Below, in pieces: positions 18,371 to 25,118 of a stretch of DNA of 64,000 nucleotides (position 1 is the first letter of the stretch; each line of letters opens with the position of its first letter). The position numbers were made by a program, and so were the translations under genes. Source of the stretch: Riemerella columbipharyngis (GTDB lineage Bacteria > Bacteroidota > Bacteroidia > Flavobacteriales > Weeksellaceae); contig NZ_FNAS01000006.1 of assembly GCF_900101995.1 (NCBI RefSeq), positions 1-64,000 on the forward strand. The letters are read 5' to 3'. The notes under the pieces were generated by a model that saw only the letters and a program-made list of their open reading frames with translations, did not search any database and was not told the DNA's origin.

Positions 18371-19186
18371 TTATCGCATCAAAATATTTTGTATTTTTTC
18401 TTTATATCTGTTTATTGTTTCTTGTTTTTCTATTTCTAATTTTCTATTCTTACTCAATTCTAAAAAATCTTTGTTTAAATCTATTCCTACAAAGCGTCTT
18501 CTGTATAAATTTGCTGCTATTCCAGTGGTTGAACTCCCCGCAAAAGGATCTAGAATTAAATCATTAGGGTGAGAAGTTGCTAAAATAATCTGACTTAAAA
18601 GAGCCAACGGTTTTTGAGTAGGATGCTTACCGCAGGATTTCTCCCAAGAGGCAATGGCTGGCATACGCCACACATCTTTCATCTGTTTATTATTATTGAG
18701 TTTCTTCACTAATTCATAATTAAAATAATGCGGAATTTTTTCAAATTTTCTCGCCCAAATGATCTGTTCGGTAGAATGCGTAAAATAACGACAAGAGAAA
18801 TTGGGCGGAGGATTGGTTTTTTCCCAAGTAATTACATTTAAAATTTTAAACTCTAATTCTTGGAGGAGCTGACCTATAGAAAAAATATTATGCATCGTTC
18901 CACTAACACAAATAGTTGCATTATCTTTCATTTTTTCACGAACTATACTTAGCCATTTTCGATTAAAATTATTGATGTAATTAATCCCAAATGATTTATC
19001 CCAAGTTCCTTTGTTTACACTGGAAATTTTTCCATTTTTAATAGTTAACCCATCATTTGACAAAAAATACGGCGGATCTGCAAATACCATATCAAATTGA
19101 TAGTCAGTTTTAGGTAACAGCTCCATCATATCTCCGTGAAAGAGATAGAATTTTTTATCATCAGACTTGAAATAGGGTTCTATCAT
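18371..19186 (-). CDS. DpnA-like N6-adenine DNA methyltransferase (second MTase)
   Basis: Beta-type methyltransferase: catalytic FADPPYFLSNDG (DPPY at 37-40) precedes the AdoMet-binding DPFAGSSTTG (about 213-222). The segments SVNKGTWDKS, NFNRKWL, NFSCRYFTHSTEQIIWARK and GKHPTQKPLALL closely recall DpnA, the methyltransferase of the DpnII system that can also modify single-stranded DNA. I infer the same GATC specificity, which the sequence does not prove. It overlaps the nuclease gene upstream by 4 bases and is the last gene of the cassette. It ends 19 bases before the transketolase start codon. Confidence 0.88.
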   Translation of the reverse strand: MIEPYFKSDDKKFYLFHGDMMELLPKTDYQFDMVFADPPYFLSNDGLTIKNGKISSVNKGTWDKSFGINYINNFNRKWLSIVREKMKDNATICVSGTMHNIFSIGQLLQELEFKILNVITWEKTNPPPNFSCRYFTHSTEQIIWARKFEKIPHYFNYELVKKLNNNKQMKDVWRMPAIASWEKSCGKHPTQKPLALLSQIILATSHPNDLILDPFAGSSTTGIAANLYRRRFVGIDLNKDFLELSKNRKLEIEKQETINRYKEKIQNILMR

Positions 19187-19710
19187 TTTTGTTCTGGCAC
19201 AGGTAAACCTAATTTAGCAAGAGGTATATATTCAAAAAAATAGTAACAATGTACACTATGGATATAATCTAAAACGTCTTTATAAGATGGATTTCTAAAC
19301 CAATCACTCAACAAATAAATATATTCTACTTCAATATTTGCCTTTGAGAGTAATTTCTGATATTGTTTTCTTTTAAAATCACACGTTTGTAGTTTTTCAT
19401 CAACAGAACCTGCTACTTGCTGAAATTTACATTCAATAACAAATAAAGTATTGGCTATAATTACAAATATACTATCATCAGGAAGTAGTTTTTTTGAAAT
19501 TAAATCTTTCCAATTGATGCGAAGTTCTTCCAAAAATTTATAAAATCCGTGTTTTTTAAATATTCTACCCACTAATTTCTTTTTATAGTAGACCTTACCG
19601 TTATCTACTTTATAGTCTTTTTGTGCATTTAGAAAGGTAGATAAATCTGTTTTTCCTTCAAAAATTAAACCTGTTTTGGTGTTTCCACCTCCTTTTCCTC
19701 CTATGATCAT
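19183..19710 (-). CDS. Predicted PD-(D/E)xK restriction endonuclease
   Basis: A 175-residue protein between two adenine methyltransferase genes. It has the PD-(D/E)xK nuclease signature: PDDSIFVI (PDD at 77-79) and FVIECKFQ (ECK at 93-95). It opens with a Gly-rich GGKGGGNTKTG segment. By position it is the restriction nuclease of the cassette. It is much shorter than DpnII/DpnB (about 290 residues) and I see no resemblance to that protein, so the cassette pairs DpnII-like methyltransferases with a different nuclease. Specificity is unproven. It starts 5 bases after the first methyltransferase gene. Confidence 0.8.
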   Translation of the reverse strand: MIIGGKGGGNTKTGLIFEGKTDLSTFLNAQKDYKVDNGKVYYKKKLVGRIFKKHGFYKFLEELRINWKDLISKKLLPDDSIFVIIANTLFVIECKFQQVAGSVDEKLQTCDFKRKQYQKLLSKANIEVEYIYLLSDWFRNPSYKDVLDYIHSVHCYYFFEYIPLAKLGLPVPEQK

Positions 19711-19715
19711 AATAA

Positions 19716-20615
19716 CTAAAATTTAGGAATATTCATAATCAATAATTCTGTTAATTGTCCTCTTTTTTGTGGATTAGCATTGATACTTCTCTTTGCTAAA
19801 ACTCTGTTTATATCAAACTCACGATACAAATCATCAAAAAAATTATTTTCTGGATTTTTACCTTTAACATCTGAGTTACTCAATATCCAAGAAAACCCTA
19901 AATCATCTATCTTCTGACAAAAATGAGCCAAACGGATTTGCTCATCATCATTAAAATCATATTTTGTATATGCATTAAAACTAGAAGTTTCACTAAGCGG
20001 TTTATACGGCGGATCAAAATAAAAAAGCGTATTACCTTGTGCATATTTTAACGTTTGTTGATAATCACCACACAAGATTTCTATATTTTTTAAGGCTTTG
20101 CTCACTGCGAGAATATTATTGGTATCACAGATTAAGGGTCTTTTATAACTTCCCATAGGAACATTAAACTCATTCCTTTTATTAACCCTATATAACCCAT
20201 TAAAACAAGTACGATTTAGAAATATAAATAAAGCGGATTGTTCTATAATATCCCTTAGTCTCGAATTAAAACGAAATCTTTTTTCGTAATAATATGCCTT
20301 TTTTTCTTCGCCCTCTAAGAGGTGATATTCTTTTTGAAAATCTTCTAAAAGTGTTATTAAATCATTAGGATTCTCTTTAATCGTTTTATATGTATTGATT
20401 AGATCCTCGTTAATATCATTTATAACAATATTTTTTGCATTAGGAAAATGATTTAAAATTGAAAAAAGCACTGCACCACTGCCTACAAAAGGCTCTATAT
20501 AAGTAAACTCTTCCTTGTAAAAAATATCAGGAATGACATTCTTTATCTCTGAAATCAGTTGCGTTTTCCCCCCTGCCCACTTAAGGAATGGTTTTATATT
20601 TCTACCTGAATGCAT
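19716..20615 (-). CDS. Dam/DpnM-type N6-adenine DNA methyltransferase
   Basis: Alpha-type (D12 class) adenine methyltransferase of 299 residues. The AdoMet-binding FLKWAGGKTQL is at residues 10-20 and EPFVGSGAVLF follows near 41. FLNRTCFNGLYRVNKRNEFNVP is typical of Dam and DpnM, and the catalytic DPPYKPLSETSSF starts at 201. It is the first gene of a three-gene R-M cassette (this MTase, nuclease, DpnA-like MTase), with a likely promoter at 20660-20667. GATC is the expected target for this family. The genes are clearly more AT-rich than the transketolase genes around them. Confidence 0.9.
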   Translation of the reverse strand: MHSGRNIKPFLKWAGGKTQLISEIKNVIPDIFYKEEFTYIEPFVGSGAVLFSILNHFPNAKNIVINDINEDLINTYKTIKENPNDLITLLEDFQKEYHLLEGEEKKAYYYEKRFRFNSRLRDIIEQSALFIFLNRTCFNGLYRVNKRNEFNVPMGSYKRPLICDTNNILAVSKALKNIEILCGDYQQTLKYAQGNTLFYFDPPYKPLSETSSFNAYTKYDFNDDEQIRLAHFCQKIDDLGFSWILSNSDVKGKNPENNFFDDLYREFDINRVLAKRSINANPQKRGQLTELLIMNIPKF

Positions 20616-20659
20616 AAATATTTTTTTCTAAAATTCCTTTATAGATTGTTGCCCGTCTG

Positions 20660-20667
20660 CAAAAGTA
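20660..20667 (-). promoter_or_regulatory. -7 element of the adenine R-M cassette
   Basis: On the minus strand TACTTTTG matches TAnnTTTG and lies 45 bases before the ATG of the D12 methyltransferase. I see no -33 TTG at the right distance. It sits in the 105 bases between that gene and the truncated transketolase copy. Confidence 0.4.
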
Positions 20668-20720
20668 AATCTTTTTTCCTTTGTATTTCGTTTTCTTTCA
20701 TCATTTGTTGAAATTCAGTA

Positions 20721-20791
20721 AAGCTCTGCCAATCCTGCCCCAAACCCACTGCGGGTGTCTTTCTTTTCTGTAAAGGTGTATTTCATTTTTT
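20721..20791. repeat. 71-bp direct repeat, copy B (orphan transketolase 5' fragment)
   Basis: This is a second copy of the start of the transketolase C-subunit gene, 2435 bases from copy A and in the same orientation, with one mismatch. Read on the minus strand it begins with ATG, gives about 22 normal residues and then stops (TAC TGA), so it is a dead remnant. It lies directly between the GGCC and adenine R-M systems. Confidence 0.95.
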
Positions 20792-20797
20792 CGTTTT

Positions 20798-21634
20798 TTA
20801 TTTATTATATACAATTAGTTTACATTCAATTAGTCTCGCTGGATTATTTGGATTTTTAACTTTAACATCTTTAATATCCAAATAGTCAATATTCTCAATC
20901 TTATTTATACTATCTATTGGAAAGTTATTATATTTTCTAGTAGGTATTATAGCTACTAACTCAAAACTTAACTCAGAATTACTGTCATAAATATATTCAA
21001 AGACTTTTCTCGGATTTTGAATTTGCCACATGCCTCTTATTCTGAGATTAGTAATCCCAAGTGGGTCTACACGATTTACTCGCCCTAATTCTTTCGTTTC
21101 AGAAAGCTCAACATTTGGAATTTCATTTATTCCTTGAGTTATTTTATTTTTTATGATTTCATAAGTTTCATGTTCAGCAGCATAGATTTCACCATAGACA
21201 AACCACAATGATTTGACAGAATTATCTGTTGTATGACCAACACAATAAATTAAATCTTTCTCAGTCCATTTCTCACAGTTTTTACATGATTTAGTAATCA
21301 TTAAACTGTCCGATTTTAATGTTGATTTTGGATAAGAACTATTTAAAGCTAAATCTGATTTTAAACTTTGAGTTTTTTTAACTTCTATCGCATCTCCTCC
21401 TTTAATCATTATATCTGGTGGATGATTTTGATTTCCTAGCCAAGAAAAAACTTCATTGTATTTTTCAAGCCTTTCTTCTATCTCCTCATGAATACAATTA
21501 GCAAAAGCATCTTTTACAAAACACTCCAATGCTTCTCCCACATTATTTACTCTATTTTTACTAGTGTAATGGGATTTTATCTCATTTATAGGATTTTGCA
21601 CTATATTCACGATTGCTTCTAGAATATTTGTCAT
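20798..21634 (-). CDS. NgoPII-like type II restriction endonuclease (GGCC)
   Basis: The 278-residue protein fits the NgoPII endonuclease family in length and N-terminus (MTNILEAIVNIVQNPINEIK, then NRVNNVGEALECFVKDAF). A PD-(D/E)xK site is visible as HPPDIMIKGGDAIEVKK (PD 73-74, EVK 84-86). A possible zinc-binding CKNC follows. It overlaps the methyltransferase gene by 4 bases (21631-21634), a typical coupled R-M arrangement. The family cuts GG/CC, and the partner methyltransferase is of the same specificity type, so GGCC is a reasonable inference. The gene ends 7 bases before the duplicated transketolase fragment. Confidence 0.88.
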   Translation of the reverse strand: MTNILEAIVNIVQNPINEIKSHYTSKNRVNNVGEALECFVKDAFANCIHEEIEERLEKYNEVFSWLGNQNHPPDIMIKGGDAIEVKKTQSLKSDLALNSSYPKSTLKSDSLMITKSCKNCEKWTEKDLIYCVGHTTDNSVKSLWFVYGEIYAAEHETYEIIKNKITQGINEIPNVELSETKELGRVNRVDPLGITNLRIRGMWQIQNPRKVFEYIYDSNSELSFELVAIIPTRKYNNFPIDSINKIENIDYLDIKDVKVKNPNNPARLIECKLIVYNK

Positions 21635-22656
21635 ACAGCTAAAGATTTAAGTTCAACAGTTTCATTCATCATAATTTGCTCGCGAATACTTCTAGCTAAA
21701 AAATAGGCTAAGTTTACAGGAACTGCATTACCTATCATTTTATATCCAGCGGCTACCTTAGTATAGTAAAAAATAAAATCATCTGGAAATGTTTGAATTC
21801 TTGCACATTCTCTTACACTTAATCTCCGATACAAATGTTCTTTTCCAGGGACAAAAATTCTCTTATTTTGTTCAATAAATTTCATTTTAGGAGCTTGCGG
21901 ATGTATAGGGGCGTGACGCCCACCTGCTTGAATTGTATATGACTGCTCATCCCAATTTCTTACTCTATTTCTTGACATAAAGATAGTTGAAAACCCCCCT
22001 GTCATATATTCATGATTTGGAAATTCACATTTTCTTCCATTTGTTTTATTTCCTTCTTGAGCTGCTAAAGCATTACATTTCAAATCAGATATTGCATCGG
22101 TTAAAGTAACTTTCTCAAAAGAAGGTTTCTGAAATTTAAATTTAAATCCTAAATCTTTTCTAATCCCAACAAAAAACACTCTTTTCCTATCTTGCGGGAC
22201 ATTGTAATTAGCGGCGTTCAATAGTTCAAAAGATAGCTCATATCCAATTCCTGCATTCTTAAACATTTCTTTTATATTGAATAAGGCTTCTGAATGTCTA
22301 TTGAGTAACATGCCACTAACATTCTCTGCAAGAAAGAACTTAGGTTGTTTAGCTTCAAGCATTCTAATAAAATCAAAAAATAATTGACCTCTTTTATCTT
22401 TAATACCTTTCATAGCTCCAGCTTCACTCCAACTCTGGCATGGAGGTCCTCCAATTATACCATCACAATCTGGCACTTCATCTGTAGAAATATCAATAAT
22501 ACTTCTCCTATCTAAAATAGTTTTAGGATGATTTTTTTCATAGGTTTCCCAAATTTCTTTATCATATTCGTTTGCCCAGATAACATCAAATCCAGCATTT
22601 TGAAATCCCAAATCTAGCCCACCTGCGCCTGCGAAAAAAGAAACTACATTCATCAA
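21631..22656 (-). CDS. C5-cytosine DNA methyltransferase (GGCC type)
   Basis: All main C5-MTase motifs are in order: FFAGAGGLDLG (8-17), IGGPPCQSWSEAG with catalytic Cys73, AENVSG (110-115), NVPQDRKRVFFVGI (about 152-165) and the closing GNAVPVNLA. The target-recognition part has RNRVRNWDEQSYTIQAGGR, as in HaeIII/NgoPII-type enzymes. At 341 residues it is typical. It protects host DNA against the nuclease encoded by the overlapping next gene. It starts 32 bases after the isourate hydrolase gene, which marks the upstream border of this R-M pair. Confidence 0.93.
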   Translation of the reverse strand: MMNVVSFFAGAGGLDLGFQNAGFDVIWANEYDKEIWETYEKNHPKTILDRRSIIDISTDEVPDCDGIIGGPPCQSWSEAGAMKGIKDKRGQLFFDFIRMLEAKQPKFFLAENVSGMLLNRHSEALFNIKEMFKNAGIGYELSFELLNAANYNVPQDRKRVFFVGIRKDLGFKFKFQKPSFEKVTLTDAISDLKCNALAAQEGNKTNGRKCEFPNHEYMTGGFSTIFMSRNRVRNWDEQSYTIQAGGRHAPIHPQAPKMKFIEQNKRIFVPGKEHLYRRLSVRECARIQTFPDDFIFYYTKVAAGYKMIGNAVPVNLAYFLARSIREQIMMNETVELKSLAV

Positions 22657-22688
22657 TTCAGTTTTTACATTTAAATTTCACGAGTCAT

Positions 22689-23096
22689 TTAATTCCCTCT
22701 ATAAGTTGAGTATCCATAGGGCGAAAGAGTAATTGGTACGTGGTAATGATTATTATCTTTTATCTCGAAGATTACTTCTATGAAGGGGTAAAAAGTATCT
22801 TGGCCTAATGATTGAAAATAAGGTAATGTGAAATAAGTTAATTTATAAATACCTCTATTGTCTACATTCTTTTCTTCTTTCAAGAAATCTTTAATTCTTC
22901 CGTTTTGGTCGGTTATTTTCTGATCTATAACCTTCCACACGCCATTTGGGTGTTTCTTGGATAACTCAATTTTTACGCCAACAGCTGGCTTTCCTTGTGT
23001 AATATCTAGTATATGACTGGATAACTGATATTTTACTTGTTGAGCAAAACTTAAACTTGCAAATATTAAAGCAAATAGAACAATTATTCTTTTCAT
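22689..23096 (-). CDS. uraH: Secreted 5-hydroxyisourate hydrolase (transthyretin-like)
   Basis: The transthyretin-like fold of HIU hydrolase is evident: SSHILDITQGKPAVGV at the start of the mature part, TDQNGRI in the middle, and HYHVPITLSPYGYSTYRGN at the end, close to the YRGS signature with its catalytic His and Arg. HIU hydrolase opens 5-hydroxyisourate made from urate. A signal peptide (MKRIIVLFALIFASLSFAQQ) makes this a periplasmic form. No urate oxidase or other purine-degradation gene is near. Confidence 0.88.
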   Translation of the reverse strand: MKRIIVLFALIFASLSFAQQVKYQLSSHILDITQGKPAVGVKIELSKKHPNGVWKVIDQKITDQNGRIKDFLKEEKNVDNRGIYKLTYFTLPYFQSLGQDTFYPFIEVIFEIKDNNHYHVPITLSPYGYSTYRGN

Positions 23097-23111
23097 AAAT
23101 TAATATTTAAA

Positions 23112-23432
23112 TTATCTTTTATCCTCAATGCCAAATTCCACCCATTGTGATTGTGCGAAATCTATTTTTATAATTTTTTTAGCCTCGGCATATTTCTTTT
23201 CTAAGAGATTTATTTTCTCTAAGAGAGCTTCTGTTTTTAGCTTTAAGTCAGCTTTTAATTTTTCTTGTTCATCATTTAATGTGATGGATTCGTTTCTTAG
23301 CTTTTCTAATTCTGTAATGAAACTATTATCTATCCCACGCTTTTCCAGCTGTGTTGAATTTGCCTTGAGTGCTGTGGCCAGTACTTGTGTTTTAGAAATA
23401 GTTTCAGCGAATGATAATTTAGTTCTTCCCAT
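23112..23432 (-). CDS. Small coiled-coil protein of unknown function
   Basis: A 106-residue charged protein with no signal peptide. Residues 40-90 (LEKLRNESITLNDEQEKL onward) are rich in Leu, Glu and Lys and probably form a coiled coil. It ends with FAQSQWVEFGIEDKR. I do not recognise the family. It lies 15 bases before the isourate hydrolase gene on the same strand, and its upstream region holds the 21-bp palindromic repeat array. Confidence 0.65.
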   Translation of the reverse strand: MGRTKLSFAETISKTQVLATALKANSTQLEKRGIDNSFITELEKLRNESITLNDEQEKLKADLKLKTEALLEKINLLEKKYAEAKKIIKIDFAQSQWVEFGIEDKR

Positions 23433-23484
23433 TTTTACTATTTTAAAAATTATTTTTTGTTTATAAATTCATCATTTAATCGAG

Positions 23485-23673
23485 GTAAATGTTACGCCAG
23501 ATGGAGTATTTTGTACCTTATATTATGTAAAGGTTACTTTATCTTAGGTAGAGGCTACTCAAAATAAAGTAACACCTACTCTATCTTGGGTAACATTTAC
23601 GCCTGATGGAGTAACTTTTGCCTTATATAGGGTAATTTTCACTTTACTTGGGGTAGCCTTTACGCCACTTATT
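23485..23673. repeat. Nine 21-bp tandem repeats with palindromic cores
   Basis: Exactly nine diverged units of 21 bp follow each other without gaps, each starting with GTA. In seven of nine the first 11 bases form an inverted repeat with different but matched arms: GTAA-3-TTAC in units 1, 3 and 6, GTAG-3-CTAC in unit 4, and GTA-5-TAC in units 2, 5 and 9. Units 1 and 6 also share CGCCAGATGGA/CGCCTGATGGA. The array fills the gap between the lipoprotein stop and the coiled-coil gene. On the minus strand each unit would read as a heptapeptide like TPSGVNV, but stops interrupt that frame. Confidence 0.85.
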
Positions 23674-24148
23674 TTATTTTATCGTAAGTGTAAATTCTAT
23701 AATCTTCTTTACCATCTTGATCAAAATCATGACCAAGAGATTTTAGCACTAATTCTTCCTGATTTAGTTTCTGAATTTCTTGATTAGGGTAAACTAAATC
23801 TTTTATCTCCAATGTTGCGTTTAATTTATTTATGGTATAGGATGTTTCCAGAACCTGCTCTTTGCAGCTACCATTTTCATCAATATATTGTTTTGCAATA
23901 TATTTCCCATTTTTCAGGAATTCATTATACGATTTATTGAAGCATTTATTTTGGCTACTCAAATCAAAATCCACCACTTCACCATTTGAGCTTTTTATAA
24001 TTTGCTGTTTTTTGATTTTCCATTTGCCCAGTATGAGTGTTTCAATTTCATTATTTTGTGTCTTTATTGAATTATTATCATCATCTTTCGAGCAAGAGAT
24101 AGCCAATACAGAACATAGGATAACTGGTAAAATTATTTTTTTCATCAT
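23669..24148 (-). CDS. Lipocalin-like lipoprotein
   Basis: A 159-residue protein with a lipoprotein signal ending in a lipobox (LAISCSKDDDN, Cys near residue 20) followed by Asp, as is common for Bacteroidota surface lipoproteins. The body starts with LILGKWKIKKQQII and then has beta-rich segments, which fits lipocalin-like domains of this phylum. It ends with DFDQDGKEDYRIYTYDK, an acidic stretch that may bind calcium. Function is unknown. It starts 12 bases after the transketolase N-subunit gene and its stop lies in the last 21-bp repeat. Confidence 0.75.
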   Translation of the reverse strand: MMKKIILPVILCSVLAISCSKDDDNNSIKTQNNEIETLILGKWKIKKQQIIKSSNGEVVDFDLSSQNKCFNKSYNEFLKNGKYIAKQYIDENGSCKEQVLETSYTINKLNATLEIKDLVYPNQEIQKLNQEELVLKSLGHDFDQDGKEDYRIYTYDKIK

Positions 24149-24160
24149 ATATACTTAAGA

Positions 24161-25009
24161 TTAATAATCTCCGAGCGTTTCAGGATTTTGAGCGAGGGCT
24201 TTTTCCAGCTGTTCGTCGTTTGGTGCTTTTCCGTGCCAAGCGTGTGTACCCATCATAAAATCTACGCCGTTACCCATTTCGGTATGAAGCAAAATTGCAA
24301 CGGGTTTTCCCTTTCCGGTTTCGGATTTTGCTTGTTGTAATACTTTTAAGATAGCAGCAATATCGTTACCTTGTTTCTCCTCTAAAACAATCCAACCGAA
24401 GGCTTCAAATTTGGCTTTTAAATTGCCTAAACTTAAGACATCTTTGGTATCGCCATCAATTTGTCTTCCATTATAATCTATGGTAGAAATAAGATTATCT
24501 ACCCCTTTGGCACCCGCATACATCAATGCTTCCCAAATTTGCCCTTCTTGCAATTCACCATCGCCGTGAAGCGTATAAACCAAATGCTTATCACCATTGA
24601 GTTTTTTGGCTTGTGCCGCTCCGAGAGCCACAGACAATCCTTGTCCCAAAGACCCCGATGCCACACGCACCCCAGGCAGCCCCTCATGAGTTGTTGGGTG
24701 CCCTTGCAGGCGAGTGCCTAATTTTCTGAATGTAGCTAATTCACTCACCGGGAAATAACCTCGCCGAGCTAAAACACTGTAAAACACTGGTGAAATGTGT
24801 CCGTTGGAAAGAAAGAAAATATCTTCATCTTTACCGTCCATATCAAAACCGTCTTTTAGGTCCATCACTTCATTGTAAAGCGTTACCAAAAATTCGGCAC
24901 AGCCCAGCGAACCTCCTGGATGTCCGGAATTAACTGCATGCACCATGCGTAAAATATCTCTGCGTACTTGTGTGGTTAAGTCTTTTAATTCTTCTACTGA
25001 TTTACTCAT
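24161..25009 (-). CDS. Transketolase, N-terminal subunit
   Basis: This 282-residue protein is the ThDP diphosphate-binding half of transketolase. It carries VNSGHPGGSLGCAEFL near the start and the ThDP motif GDGELQEGQIWEALMYAG, with the metal-binding Asn in IDYNGRQIDG. It works with the C-terminal subunit encoded at 17404-18351. A -7 element TATCTTTG lies at 25035-25042, giving a leader of about 20 bases. The pair would normally form a short operon. Here seven genes lie between, so coexpression may depend on a long transcript or on promoters in the inserted DNA. Confidence 0.94.
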   Translation of the reverse strand: MSKSVEELKDLTTQVRRDILRMVHAVNSGHPGGSLGCAEFLVTLYNEVMDLKDGFDMDGKDEDIFFLSNGHISPVFYSVLARRGYFPVSELATFRKLGTRLQGHPTTHEGLPGVRVASGSLGQGLSVALGAAQAKKLNGDKHLVYTLHGDGELQEGQIWEALMYAGAKGVDNLISTIDYNGRQIDGDTKDVLSLGNLKAKFEAFGWIVLEEKQGNDIAAILKVLQQAKSETGKGKPVAILLHTEMGNGVDFMMGTHAWHGKAPNDEQLEKALAQNPETLGDY

Positions 25010-25034
25010 TTTTTTGCTTTTATTTGCTTTCGCA

Positions 25035-25042
25035 CAAAGATA
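25035..25042 (-). promoter_or_regulatory. -7 element TATCTTTG of the transketolase N-subunit gene
   Basis: On the minus strand TATCTTTG fully fits the -7 consensus and lies 25 bases before the ATG. The -33 region lacks TTG at the expected spacing. Confidence 0.5.
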
Positions 25043-25118
25043 TAATTTTAGTTTGGCTTAATGAAATTTAAGCTCAAAAAAAATATTCTCTATAAAAGCA
25101 ATATTTTAATCCTAATAA

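Noticed and set aside
23485..23673. CRISPR array
   Set aside because: The repeats are directly adjacent 21-bp units without spacers and diverge strongly, and no cas genes are near.
18371..24148. Transposon or integrative element carrying the R-M genes
   Set aside because: No transposase, recombinase or terminal inverted repeats are visible; the long direct repeat of a host gene fits a different insertion mode.
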